Source of the DNA: DASXMX01 sp036794395
Lineage (GTDB): Bacteria; Planctomycetota; Phycisphaerae; Tepidisphaerales; Tepidisphaeraceae
Direction of reading: 5' to 3'
Length of the DNA stretch: 25,090 nucleotides
Assembly (NCBI GenBank): GCA_036794395.1
Contig: DAIRGS010000077.1
Location: forward strand, 1 to 25,090
Positions 9,804 through 17,127 of this stretch are shown piece by piece (position 1 is the stretch's first letter; every line of letters begins with the position of its first letter). The notes beneath the pieces were generated by a model that did no database searches, was not told the DNA's origin, and was given only the letters and a program-made list of their open reading frames with translations. The position numbers and the translations under genes are program-made.

Positions 9804-10077
9804 AGAACGCGCGAGGCGAAGCAACATCAATATCCAGCATCGTCATATTTCCGGGCACTTAAGTGACTGTTGACGGTCGATCGTGGGAAGTTCCATACCC
9901 GGTTCGTCAAGCTCACTGCAGCAGTGGGCGCGTCGTGGTCCTCTACGATTGAGAGCCTCTAAAAGTCTATAGCCGTGCCCGATGACGATGTGATGGGGTC
10001 TTTATTGTAACGGCGTACGACCTGGTAGGTAAGCCTCTCGCGGCATCTCGCCGAAGAATGCGACGTCGAGGTAGATC

Positions 10078-10293
10078 ATGAAAAAGAAGTCAATAAACAA
10101 TCAAAGTGCCTTGCCCAAGGGATGGAGTCAGAAGAAGATCCGTGCACTCGCGAATTACTACGAGAATCAATCTGAAGATGAAGCCATCGCGGAAGACGAA
10201 GCGGCTTGGCATGACCCGAAGGTGACGATGATGGCCGTTCCGATCGAGTTGGTGCCGAAAGTTCAAAAACTAATTGCGAAAAAGGTCGGCTGA
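10078..10293 (+). CDS. Small hypothetical protein, antitoxin-like
   Basis: A 71-residue charged protein: a lysine-rich start, LPKGWSQKKIRALANYYENQ (13-32), an acidic stretch EDEAIAEDEAAWHDP, and the tail VPIELVPKVQKLIAKKVG. A GAGG ribosome site lies about 7 nt before ATG. The middle and tail resemble small antitoxin-like proteins that I recall next to PIN-type toxins, but no toxin partner follows here. A fragment of a paralogue lies at 8767-8823, showing that the family has been duplicated in this region. Function is unknown. The 274 bp between hicA and this gene hold no gene that I can see. Confidence 0.65.
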   Translation: MKKKSINNQSALPKGWSQKKIRALANYYENQSEDEAIAEDEAAWHDPKVTMMAVPIELVPKVQKLIAKKVG

Positions 10294-10349
10294 ATAATCG
10301 CGTTCACACGATTCGATTGCGGACCCATTCACGGCGGAAAGGTGGTCAC

Positions 10350-10622
10350 ATGGCAATGCACGTACATCACGCCTTTGCTGGCGGCGGCGAAAATGAAGGC
10401 GAAGGCGAAATCGAACGCACGAAAGCCATGGATGCAATGAGCGACATGCTCGGGCCGGGGCAAGTGGATCAGGCGATTGGGCAGGCAATTCAAATGTGCT
10501 GGATGTCCTTGCCAAGCGAACGCCGAACCGTCGCGGAAGTCGAAAAGCAGATCCGGCGGCTGGTCGACCGTGCGATCGCGAACCTGCACGAGGATGCGCA
10601 AGCGTTTGGGCGCGGCGGGTAA
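10350..10622 (+). CDS. Hypothetical protein, 90 residues
   Basis: A short soluble protein starting MAMHVHHAFAGGGENEGEGE, followed by a helical region with CWMSLPSERRTVAEVEKQIR. An AGGTGG ribosome site supports ATG at 10350 over an upstream TTG in the same frame. It starts 57 bp after the preceding small gene on the same strand. No domain is recognised. The coding character (acidic linker, then amphipathic helices) looks real, but the function is unknown. Confidence 0.55.
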   Translation: MAMHVHHAFAGGGENEGEGEIERTKAMDAMSDMLGPGQVDQAIGQAIQMCWMSLPSERRTVAEVEKQIRRLVDRAIANLHEDAQAFGRGG

Positions 10623-10673
10623 CTCAACACGGCAAACCGGGAGTCGCGAAGCAGCACCAGCGGCAATTCCTCG

Positions 10674-10796
10674 TCAACGACGGCGTGGGGGAATGTGCTG
10701 CCCGAAGAGCAGCATTGCGATCGCCAGAATGATGGCGAGTTCGCCGATCGACGGGGCGTGGAAAAGATCGATCGCAAACATCAGGGCGATCATCAT
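10674..10796 (-). CDS. Possible TatA-like micro-ORF or TatA remnant
   Basis: Forty codons on the minus strand encode one membrane segment with a TatA-like pattern: APSIGELAIILAIAMLLFG. TatA proteins continue with an amphipathic helix (LPELARSLGK); here only QHIPPRRR follows before TGA. No good ribosome site precedes it. It may be a degraded tatA, or a chance open frame. It is of note only because Tat-dependent proteins are encoded nearby. Confidence 0.3.
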   Translation of the reverse strand: MMIALMFAIDLFHAPSIGELAIILAIAMLLFGQHIPPRRR

Positions 10797-10840
10797 AATT
10801 GAACCGGCGGATGAGGAACACTGATATGTGTGGTTGATTC

Positions 10841-11233
10841 ATGGATTTGAAACCGAGCATTGAATCGTTGGATGGCGGGCGGGTGCGTCGATATCAGGTC
10901 GGCCGCGGGGAAAATGCAGTTTCGTATGGGGACGCGATCGAGGGCTGGATCGAGGACGAGCGTTTCAGGCGGCATTTTATCTCGTTGCTTCGGGATGCGC
11001 CGTTCACGGCATATCGATGGGAGACGCCGTCCATTACCACCGGAACGCTGGGCCGTCCCGTTGAGTTTGTGCTGATTGATGCGCCGGGGCTGGAGCGGCC
11101 GCCGGAGCCGGTTGCATTTGATGAGCGGTTTGGCGGCGAAGGTGATGAGCCGGTGATTTCGTTTTTAAATCTTGGCGGCGACGCGACGGTGCGGGGAGAT
11201 TTAACCGCAGATGGCGCAGATGGCCGCAGATAA
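10841..11233 (+). CDS. Hypothetical protein (DUF6940-like), C-terminally truncated by a repeat
   Basis: The first 120 residues (VRRYQVGRGENAVSYGDAIE, FRRHFISLLRDAPFTAYRWE, VEFVLIDAP, VISFLNLGGDA) match what I recall of the uncharacterised DUF6940 family, whose members are longer (about 200 residues). After VRGDL the frame enters the CCGCAGATGG repeat at 11202 and stops 32 bases later. Sequence resembling the missing C-terminus reappears at about 11301-11459. The gene is therefore probably broken, although the short product could still be made. Family recall is moderate; the truncation by the repeat is seen directly. Confidence 0.55.
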   Translation: MDLKPSIESLDGGRVRRYQVGRGENAVSYGDAIEGWIEDERFRRHFISLLRDAPFTAYRWETPSITTGTLGRPVEFVLIDAPGLERPPEPVAFDERFGGEGDEPVISFLNLGGDATVRGDLTADGADGRR

Positions 11234-11234
11234 G
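11202..11234 (+). repeat. CCGCAGATGGCGCAGATGG dispersed repeat
   Basis: A 33-bp element with a short internal CAGATGGC periodicity. It resembles one arm of the inverted-repeat elements at 15972-16117 and 16975-17116, but no inverted partner is seen within the next 150 bp. It interrupts the gene at 10841. Confidence 0.7.
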
Positions 11235-11300
11235 AGGGGGAGCGGTGACGGGCGGAGCCGGGTTTCATCTGCAATTGGTGGATCATCGTCTTGCTTGTTT

Positions 11301-11459
11301 GCGATCTCGTTTAGGAATGTTCCCTTACGTTGCGCGGGTGAAATGCGGAAGACACAGGGGGAAGCGCTGGCGCGGGCAAGTTGGGCGCGGCGCTACTTCG
11401 CCGGGGTACGGATTCGGCTGCGCTCACCGCAGGCCTATGACCGCTATGCGCGTGGGTGA
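11301..11459 (+). pseudogene. Decayed 3' remnant of the gene at 10841 (tentative)
   Basis: One frame reads ISFRNVPL...GEALARA..ARRYF...RLRSPQAYDRYA before stopping at 11457. By eye this parallels the recalled C-terminal half of the DUF6940-like family (a helix ending GEALA, then a RPxYYxYxxYR-like tail) with small deletions. No start or ribosome site is present. The match is weak and unproven. Confidence 0.3.
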
Positions 11460-11807
11460 TGGGGAGTCGCTTGCGGGTTGAGGGAACGGCGAGGAATCTG
11501 CGATGCGGGTGTGGTGCTCCCACTCCGGCCTGCGACGAGCTCAGTCGAATCGAAGACACCGGAACCATAAGCAGGTCGGTGCTTCTGTCGGCGGGTTGAG
11601 AATACGCGGTGAGCGTCATTCGCTTGGGGGTGTGAGGTATAAGGGGTTCACGGGGCTATAAAGGTGGATGTCACCTTAACAGCCCGGATCGTGAGAATCA
11701 TGGTCCACCCTTGGTTTGTGGAGATGAAAGCTAAACGGCGAGTATAAGGAAAACAAGCATCCGAAAGAAAGTGCCTGGGGATGGGGATTCCGGGTCAACA
11801 CATCTCC
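11460..11807. other. Intergenic region without a recognised gene
   Basis: No convincing coding region or RNA was seen. A short sequence near 11534-11560 (GACGAGCTCAGTCGAA core) resembles the small repeat found in hsdR at 886-915. The final part leads into the duplicated leader of the oxidoreductase gene. Confidence 0.5.
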
Positions 11808-12040
11808 GGCACGGGTTGCAAACCCGTGTCACCTGGGAGGACGTTGCGGTAGGATTTGTGTGGGTCTGACTGTGGAGGCACAAGATGAAGATCACACGGC
11901 GGAAGTTTTTGGCGAAAACGGGAGTGGGGGTTTCGGCGGCGGCGGTGTTTTCGATTGTGCCGCGGCACGTGTTGGGGGGGGCGGGGTTTGTGGCGCCGAG
12001 TGAGAAGGTGAATATTGCGATTGTGGGGGTGGGCGGGCAG
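11808..12040 (+). repeat. Direct duplication, intact copy (oxidoreductase leader and 5' end)
   Basis: Counterpart of 8465-8697, with colinear spacing and scattered substitutions. It contains the palindrome CACGGGTT-gca-AACCCGTG at 11810-11828, about 57 bp before the ATG. Confidence 0.9.
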
Positions 12041-13471
12041 GGGCGGACGAATGTGAGGGGGTTGTTTCGGGAGTGTCCGGATGCGCAGATTATCGCGGTG
12101 GCGGACCCGATGCGGGCGGTGAGTCTGGAACGGTTTTATTTTAAGGGGATGGCTGGGAGGGAGCCGGTGAGGGAGGAGATTGAGAAGCATTTTGGGGAGA
12201 AGACGCCGGGGTTTAAGTGTGCGGCGTATGAGGATTTTCGGGTGATGCTGGAGAAGGAGAAGGGGGTGGATGCGGTGTTGTGCGCGACGCCGGACCATTT
12301 GCACGCGTATGTGACGGTGCTCTCGATGCGGGCGGGGAAGCACGTGTTTTGCGAGAAGCCGCTGACGCACAACATCGCCGAGGCCCGGATGGTGGCGAAT
12401 GTGGCCAGGGAAACGAGGCTGGCGACGCAGATGGGGAACATCGGGCACTCGACGGAGGGGATTCGGCAGACGGTGGAGTGGCTGCGGGATGGGGCGATTG
12501 GAGTGGTGCGGGAGGCGCATTCGTGGGTGCCGGCATCAAGGTGGAATCCGGAGCTGCAGGGGAAGCCTGGGGATGAGCCGGGCGTGCCTTCGGGATTGAA
12601 TTGGGATTTGTGGCTGGGGCCGCGGATGCAGCGGCCTTACAGCCCGGCTTATGTGCCGGTGACGTGGCGGGATTTCTGGCAGTTTGGGTGCGGGGCGCTG
12701 GGGGATTTTGGGTGTCATGACATGGACGCGGCGACGTGGGCATTTGAGCTGCCGGTGCCGGAGAGCGTGGAGGTATTGCCGGCGGGGCATAGCGATGCGG
12801 AGATCGCGCCGTATGGGGAGATCGGGTATTACCATTTTCCGGCGCGGGTCTCTCCGAGTCCGCTCGGCGGGGTGGGTACACCCCGCACTCGCGGACTCGG
12901 GGCAGACAAGAATGATCTGCCCCACCAAGGGAAGGCAGATGAGAAGGACCTGTCTCACCGCGGGAAGGCAGATGAGAAGGACCTGTCTCACCGAGGGAAG
13001 GCGGGCGAGAATGTCGGCCCTACCGAAGAGCAGCCGGGGCTGAAGCTGACTTGGTATTCGGGCGGGTTGCGGCCGGCCCATCCGGATGCGATGCCGGAGG
13101 GATCGCGGCTGGCGGATCGGGGGATTATGTTTGTTGGAGAGAAGGGTGTAATGCAATGCGATGGTGCGGGCGGTGCGCCGCGGCTGTATCCGGAAACGCT
13201 GAAGAATAACTACAAGCGTCCTGCCAAGACGCTGGTGCGGAGCAAGGGGCATCACCGGGATTGGGTGGATGCGATTAAAGGCGGGCCGCCGGCCTCGGCC
13301 AATTTTGAGTATGGGGCGAAGCTGACGGAGATCACGCTGCTGGGAGTGATGTCGCTGAGGCTTGGGGGTAAGCGGATTGTGTGGGATGGCCAGAACATGA
13401 AGGCAACAAACCTCGCGGGGGCGGATGAGATCATTCACGAGACACGGCGGAATGGATGGGAGCTGGCATGA
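11885..13471 (+). CDS. Tat-exported Gfo/Idh/MocA family oxidoreductase with in-frame repeat insertion
   Basis: NAD(P)-dependent sugar or sugar-derivative oxidoreductase, expected outside the cytoplasmic membrane. Visible features are a Tat leader (TRRKFLAKTG, 4-13), a dinucleotide-binding loop IAIVGVGGQG (44-53), ATPDHLHA (134-141), the family motif CEKPL (156-160), and GDFGCHDMDAATW (273-285) in the C-terminal domain. A GGAGG site precedes ATG. The 528 residues exceed the usual 430-460 because residues about 322-385 are an insertion: a palindrome-derived part, then an 11-residue repeat GKADEKDLSHR. Normal sequence resumes at LKLTWYSGGL. The stop overlaps the next start (ATGA). The isomerase and dehydratase partners suggest carbohydrate or sugar-acid processing; the exact substrate is unknown. 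Confidence 0.88.
   Translation: MKITRRKFLAKTGVGVSAAAVFSIVPRHVLGGAGFVAPSEKVNIAIVGVGGQGRTNVRGLFRECPDAQIIAVADPMRAVSLERFYFKGMAGREPVREEIEKHFGEKTPGFKCAAYEDFRVMLEKEKGVDAVLCATPDHLHAYVTVLSMRAGKHVFCEKPLTHNIAEARMVANVARETRLATQMGNIGHSTEGIRQTVEWLRDGAIGVVREAHSWVPASRWNPELQGKPGDEPGVPSGLNWDLWLGPRMQRPYSPAYVPVTWRDFWQFGCGALGDFGCHDMDAATWAFELPVPESVEVLPAGHSDAEIAPYGEIGYYHFPARVSPSPLGGVGTPRTRGLGADKNDLPHQGKADEKDLSHRGKADEKDLSHRGKAGENVGPTEEQPGLKLTWYSGGLRPAHPDAMPEGSRLADRGIMFVGEKGVMQCDGAGGAPRLYPETLKNNYKRPAKTLVRSKGHHRDWVDAIKGGPPASANFEYGAKLTEITLLGVMSLRLGGKRIVWDGQNMKATNLAGADEIIHETRRNGWELA
12854..12900. repeat. Nested palindrome inside the oxidoreductase gene
   Basis: The arms CCGAGTCCGC (12854-12863) and GCGGACTCGG (12891-12900) are perfect complements. 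A second stem, GGGGTG (12869-12874) with CACCCC (12879-12884), lies inside. The element is translated in frame (SPLGGVGTPRTRGLG). Confidence 0.85.
12901..13030. repeat. 33-bp tandem repeat inside the oxidoreductase gene
   Basis: About three and a half units of 33 bp encode ADKNDLPHQGK, ADEKDLSHRGK, ADEKDLSHRGK and a diverged last unit. The middle two units differ by a single visible base. The unit length is a multiple of three, so copy-number change would keep the reading frame. Confidence 0.9.
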
Positions 13472-14379
13472 GCGAAACACAGTTGAATCGGCGCGAGTTT
13501 ATTTCGCGGTCGGGACAGGTTGGCGCCGCGGCACTGGCGGCATCGGCATTGATGGGGACTGCGAAAGCAGCGGCGGGCGATGCGTGGCAGATCGGGTGCT
13601 TTACGCGGCCGTGGGCGGCGTTTGATTATCGGGTGGCGTTTGATGAGATCGCCGCGGCGGGGTTTAAGCATGTGGGGCTGATGACGACCAACAGCAAATC
13701 GAAGCATATTCTCAGCGAGGAGACGATGGTTGATGATGCGCATCGGGTTGGCGAGGAAGCTAAACAGCGCGGGTTGGGCATTGCGACCGCGTGGGGCGGG
13801 GATTTGTCGATTGGTAAGTCTGCCGATGGCGGCGTTACGGAGCTGCGGCATCTGATCGACCTGTGTGCGGCGGCGGGTGCGAAAAGCATTCTGCTGGGCG
13901 GGGTGGGGAATGAGAAGTTTGTGGGCCCGTATTACGCGACCATCGCCAAGTGCTGCGATGAAGCGGCGGCGAAAGACGTGGGGCTGGTGATTAAGCCGCA
14001 CGGGGGGACGAACGGGACCGGCGCGCAGCTTCGCAAAGCGGTGGAGCGGGTAAATAATAAGAACTTCCGAATCTGGTACGACGCCGGGAACATTTACTAT
14101 TACTCGGAGGGGAAGATCAGCCCTGTTGATGACGCTGCGGAAGTTGATGGGCTGGTGAGCGGGTGGTGCATCAAGGATTTTGCGATGAAGCCGAAGAAGG
14201 ACGTGGATCTTACGCCGGGGACCGGGATGGTGGATTTTGGGGCGGTGCTTGGGAAGCTGAAGAAGGGCGGATTTACGGGCGGGCCGCTGGTGGTGGAGAC
14301 GCTGAGCGCGGGGGAGCGGCCGCGGATTCTTGAGCAGGCGAAGAAGGCGCGGGCGTTTGTGGAAAGCCTGGTGGCGTGA
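13468..14379 (+). CDS. Sugar phosphate isomerase/epimerase-like protein with Tat signal
   Basis: Member of the xylose-isomerase-like TIM-barrel (AP endonuclease 2) superfamily, which isomerises or epimerises sugars using a metal. The 303-residue protein begins with a Tat leader (NRREFISRSGQVGAAALAASAL). The barrel follows: IGCFTRPW, KHVGLMTTN, LIDLCAAAGAKSILLGG, VIKPHGG, IWYDAGNIYYY and LVVETLSAG. The start at 13468 forms an ATGA overlap with the oxidoreductase stop; an earlier start at 13456 in the same frame is less likely. Like its upstream partner it is predicted to be exported, so the pair probably acts together. Substrate unknown. Confidence 0.85.
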   Translation: MSETQLNRREFISRSGQVGAAALAASALMGTAKAAAGDAWQIGCFTRPWAAFDYRVAFDEIAAAGFKHVGLMTTNSKSKHILSEETMVDDAHRVGEEAKQRGLGIATAWGGDLSIGKSADGGVTELRHLIDLCAAAGAKSILLGGVGNEKFVGPYYATIAKCCDEAAAKDVGLVIKPHGGTNGTGAQLRKAVERVNNKNFRIWYDAGNIYYYSEGKISPVDDAAEVDGLVSGWCIKDFAMKPKKDVDLTPGTGMVDFGAVLGKLKKGGFTGGPLVVETLSAGERPRILEQAKKARAFVESLVA

Positions 14380-14475
14380 TTCTGATGTCCCGCCGCGAGA
14401 GCAGTAGAGAGAAGATAGTTGAGAGTAGATAGAATGCTTTAGAGGCGCATGAGGAGGAGCGTCGCTTGGAATTCC

Positions 14476-14516
14476 CCCTCACCCCAGCCCTCTCCCGGAG
14501 GGAGAGGGGGCAAGAG
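14476..14516. repeat. REP-like palindrome (CCCTCTCCC family) upstream of fucD
   Basis: A perfect 9-bp stem, CCCTCTCCC (14488-14496) with GGGAGAGGG (14500-14508), has a GGA loop and is preceded by CTCACCCCAG. It is the same family as 2519-2560 in hsdR. It lies between the isomerase stop and the dehydratase start, so it may form a hairpin in the operon transcript. Confidence 0.85.
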
Positions 14517-14555
14517 GGCGCGTCGGGTTCATCAGCCCTGTCCCACATACATATT

Positions 14556-15881
14556 ATGTCCCGCCCTACCACCATCACTGACATCGTTGCTCGCGACATC
14601 CGCTTTCCGACTTCCCGCGAGTTGGATGGATCGGATGCTATGAACGCCGATCCGGATTATTCGGCGGCGTACTGCATTTTGAAGACGGATGATCCGGCGG
14701 GGCTGGAAGGCCATGGGTTCACGTTCACCATCGGGCGGGGGAATGAATTATGCGTGGCGGCGATTAATACGCTGGCGCCGCTGGTGCGCGGGCGGACGCT
14801 GGAGTCGTTCACGCAGAACATGGGGGACTTCTGGCGGCACATTACGGGGGATAGCCAGCTTCGATGGATCGGGCCGGAGAAGGGCGTGGTTCATCTGGGC
14901 ACGGCAGCGATTGTTAACGCGGTGTGGGATTTGTGGGCCAAGCGGGAAGGCAAGCCCGTGTGGAAGCTGCTGGCGGATATGACCGCCGAGGAGCTGGTGG
15001 GGTGTATCGATTTTCGATACATCACGGATGCGATCACGCCTTTTGAGGCGATTGGGATGCTGAAGGAGCGAGAACCGGGCAAAGGTGCGCGCGAAGCGGA
15101 AATGGTTCGTGACGGGTATCCCGCGTACACGACGTCGGCGGGATGGCTTGGGTACTCAGACGAAAAGCTCCGGCGGCTTTGCCGGGAGGCTTTGGAGCAG
15201 GGATTTACGCATCTGAAGATCAAAGTGGGCCGGGACCTGGCAGACGACGTGCGGCGATGTCGAATCATCCGCGAAGAGATCGGCTATGACCGCAAGCTGA
15301 TGATGGATGCCAATCAATGGTGGGATGTGGGGCAGGCCATCGAGCACATGAAGGTGCTGAGCCAATTCAAGCCGATGTGGATTGAGGAGCCGACCAGCCC
15401 GGATGATGCGCTTGGGCATGCGGCCATCGCGCGGGCCGTCAATCCGCTGGGAATCGGTGTCGCCACGGGCGAGCATTGCCAGAATCGGATCGTCTTCAAA
15501 CAGCTCATGCAGTCTGGGGGATTGCAGTTTTGCCAGATCGATGCGTGCCGGCTCGGGGGAGTTAATGAGGTGCTGGCGGTTTATCTGATGGCGAAAAAGT
15601 TCGGAATTCCGGTATGTCCGCACGCGGGCGGCGTTGGGCTTTGTGAATTGGTGCAGCATCTTTCTATTTGGGATTACATCGCTTGCAGCGGGTCGCTTGA
15701 GGATCGGGTCATTGAGTACGTCGATCATCTGCATGAGCATTTTGTGGATCCGGTGCGGATGAAAAAAGGCCGGTACATGCCTCCCGAATCGCCCGGTTAT
15801 TCGGCGACGATGCGGGCGGAATCCCTTACCGACTACGACTTCAACCGCGGAAGCAAATGGCGTGAATCGGCCCGTCCGTGA
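14556..15881 (+). CDS. L-fuconate dehydratase-like enolase-superfamily enzyme
   Basis: Expected to remove water from L-fuconate (or a closely related sugar acid) to give the 2-keto-3-deoxy product. At 441 residues it has the length and the markers of the FucD/ENOSF1 group. The capping-domain signature is FPTSRELDGSDAMNADPDYS (17-36). The catalytic KxK is at K221/K223. Metal ligands are expected at D251 (MMDANQ), E277 (WIEEPTSPDD) and E306 (GEHCQN), and the catalytic His at H356 (CPHAGGVGLCE). ATG at 14556 is chosen because the frame upstream is palindrome-derived sequence. No signal peptide is seen, so it acts in the cytoplasm, unlike the two upstream proteins. The gap of about 176 bp with a hairpin may lower or uncouple its expression. 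Confidence 0.9.
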   Translation: MSRPTTITDIVARDIRFPTSRELDGSDAMNADPDYSAAYCILKTDDPAGLEGHGFTFTIGRGNELCVAAINTLAPLVRGRTLESFTQNMGDFWRHITGDSQLRWIGPEKGVVHLGTAAIVNAVWDLWAKREGKPVWKLLADMTAEELVGCIDFRYITDAITPFEAIGMLKEREPGKGAREAEMVRDGYPAYTTSAGWLGYSDEKLRRLCREALEQGFTHLKIKVGRDLADDVRRCRIIREEIGYDRKLMMDANQWWDVGQAIEHMKVLSQFKPMWIEEPTSPDDALGHAAIARAVNPLGIGVATGEHCQNRIVFKQLMQSGGLQFCQIDACRLGGVNEVLAVYLMAKKFGIPVCPHAGGVGLCELVQHLSIWDYIACSGSLEDRVIEYVDHLHEHFVDPVRMKKGRYMPPESPGYSATMRAESLTDYDFNRGSKWRESARP

Positions 15882-15971
15882 CTGGGGCTTCCAAACCGTG
15901 CAGATCCGTTTCCGCTTAAAAAATGCTTGAAATCCAAATCCTTCCAACATTGCATCGCTCGCACGGATTAT

Positions 15972-16117
15972 TCACCGCAGAGACGCCGAGGACGCAGAGA
16001 ATTCAGAACTATCAAGAGCCGACATGCAGAATCACCAAGTAGTTTGTCGCGCTTATTGCGGAGCTCACACACCTCATCCTCCCTGTATTCTCTGCGATCT
16101 CTGCGACTCCGCGGTGA
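15972..16117. repeat. Inverted-repeat element (CACCGCAGAGACGC family), 76-nt loop
   Basis: The left arm 15972-16006 and the right arm 16083-16117 are imperfect inverted copies of 35 bp, starting TCACCGC and carrying CGCAGAG units. They enclose exactly 76 nt of unrelated sequence. No transposase is present. The rest of the 302-bp gap between fucD and birA holds only another palindrome (16139-16157). Confidence 0.85.
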
Positions 16118-16138
16118 CTCATGAATTCTCCGGGCTTG

Positions 16139-16157
16139 CACGGGCTGGAAGCCCGTG
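16139..16157. repeat. Palindromic repeat CACGGGCT-gga-AGCCCGTG
   Basis: A perfect 8-bp stem with a 3-nt loop, from the same family as 8467-8485. It lies between the convergent fucD and birA 3' ends and could act as a transcription stop in either direction, although no U-tract is present. Confidence 0.8.
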
Positions 16158-16183
16158 TCACGAAAAGGTCCTTTATCCGTGCT

Positions 16184-16975
16184 TTACCATCGCATCTGCA
16201 CCTGCCCCGAAATCACGTGCTCCAGCTTTCCGCGCGATCGCAACAACAAGCGACCGATTGAGTCAAGCCCTTCGCAACGGCCGCAAATTGGAGGTTCGGT
16301 CGGGCTGGCGGTGACACAGACTTCACGACCAATGAGCGCGTGATGTTGATCGTATTCGCGCAGTAGCGTGGAGAACGATCGGCCGGCGGCGCGATCCAGA
16401 GTGAGCCTCAGGTGACCGGCGACGATCGCCAATGTCTCGGTGATGTCCAACGCCTGACCACGAATGTCGGATAGAGAAGTAATCCGATCGCGAATGGACT
16501 TGGGCGCCCTGGCAACGGGAACATTGACGTTCATTCCGATGCCGACCATATCGGCCCCCAGCACGCGCTCGCAAAGCAAGCCGGCGAGTTTCTTCCCATT
16601 ATGCAAAACGTCGTTGGGCCATTTGAGCTGAATGGAGTCATCGCCGGAAAGCTCGGCGGCGGCGTTTCGGACCGCGAGGCCCGCGACCAGCGGAAGCTGG
16701 TGCGGCTCAACGCGATCGCCGGCCGCGAGAACGAAGGTTACGGTGAGCGAGCCTGGTTTTGACCACCACATATTGCTTCCCCGTCCGCGACCGGCGATTT
16801 GATGGCCGGTGAGAACGACGGCGGGCGCGAAAAGCGCGCGGCGATTACGCAATTCGGCGGCGTGGTCATTGGTGCTGCGGAGACGGGGGAACCAGTGCAG
16901 GCGGAAGGGTTTGAGCCGGTCGCGGAGACGGTTTAGATCGAACGAGGATGCGGGGTTCGTAATCACGGAACACAT
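16184..16975 (-). CDS. birA: Biotin--[acetyl-CoA-carboxylase] ligase (BirA catalytic type)
   Basis: Attaches biotin to the biotinyl-lysine of carboxylases, via biotinyl-AMP. The 263-residue protein contains the ligase core: LRSTNDHAAEL (32-42), GHQIAGRGRGSNMWW (57-71, the ATP/biotin loop), SIQLKWPNDVLHNGKKLAGL, and MVGIGMNVNV. No N-terminal helix-turn-helix is present, so it is a monofunctional ligase and not a repressor. ATG at 16975 is chosen because the frame beyond it is made of the CACAGATG repeat; GTG at 16966 is also possible. It lies just downstream of pyruvate carboxylase, its likely substrate, on the same strand. Confidence 0.9.
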   Translation of the reverse strand: MCSVITNPASSFDLNRLRDRLKPFRLHWFPRLRSTNDHAAELRNRRALFAPAVVLTGHQIAGRGRGSNMWWSKPGSLTVTFVLAAGDRVEPHQLPLVAGLAVRNAAAELSGDDSIQLKWPNDVLHNGKKLAGLLCERVLGADMVGIGMNVNVPVARAPKSIRDRITSLSDIRGQALDITETLAIVAGHLRLTLDRAAGRSFSTLLREYDQHHALIGREVCVTASPTEPPICGRCEGLDSIGRLLLRSRGKLEHVISGQVQMRW

Positions 16976-17116
16976 TTGCCACAGATGGACACAGATGAAC
17001 ACAGATAAGCAGGAATCATTGGGCTCAATTACTGCTTTGCTGGTTTCAGATGAAGTTATGTAACGCGACGGATATTTACATTGTATCTGTGTTCATCTGT
17101 GTTCATCTGTGGCAAA
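16975..17116. repeat. Inverted-repeat element (TTTGCCACAGATG family), 76-nt loop
   Basis: The arms 16975-17007 and 17084-17116 are 33 bp each and match at 32 of 33 positions as inverted copies. They flank exactly 76 nt. The element lies between the pyruvate carboxylase stop and the birA start, and its left arm abuts the birA start codon. It could fold into a long hairpin in the transcript. Confidence 0.92.
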
Positions 17117-17127
17117 ATTTCTTGTGG

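Noticed and set aside
11795..12520. Minus-strand open frame opposite the oxidoreductase 5' region
   Set aside because: It is proline/histidine/arginine-rich without motifs, and it lies over the Tat leader and NAD-binding coding sequence.
15927..16343. Small plus-strand frames between fucD and birA (PQRRRGRR / LRSLRLRGD)
   Set aside because: These are translations of the CACCGCAGAGACGC inverted repeat, a common source of spurious gene calls.
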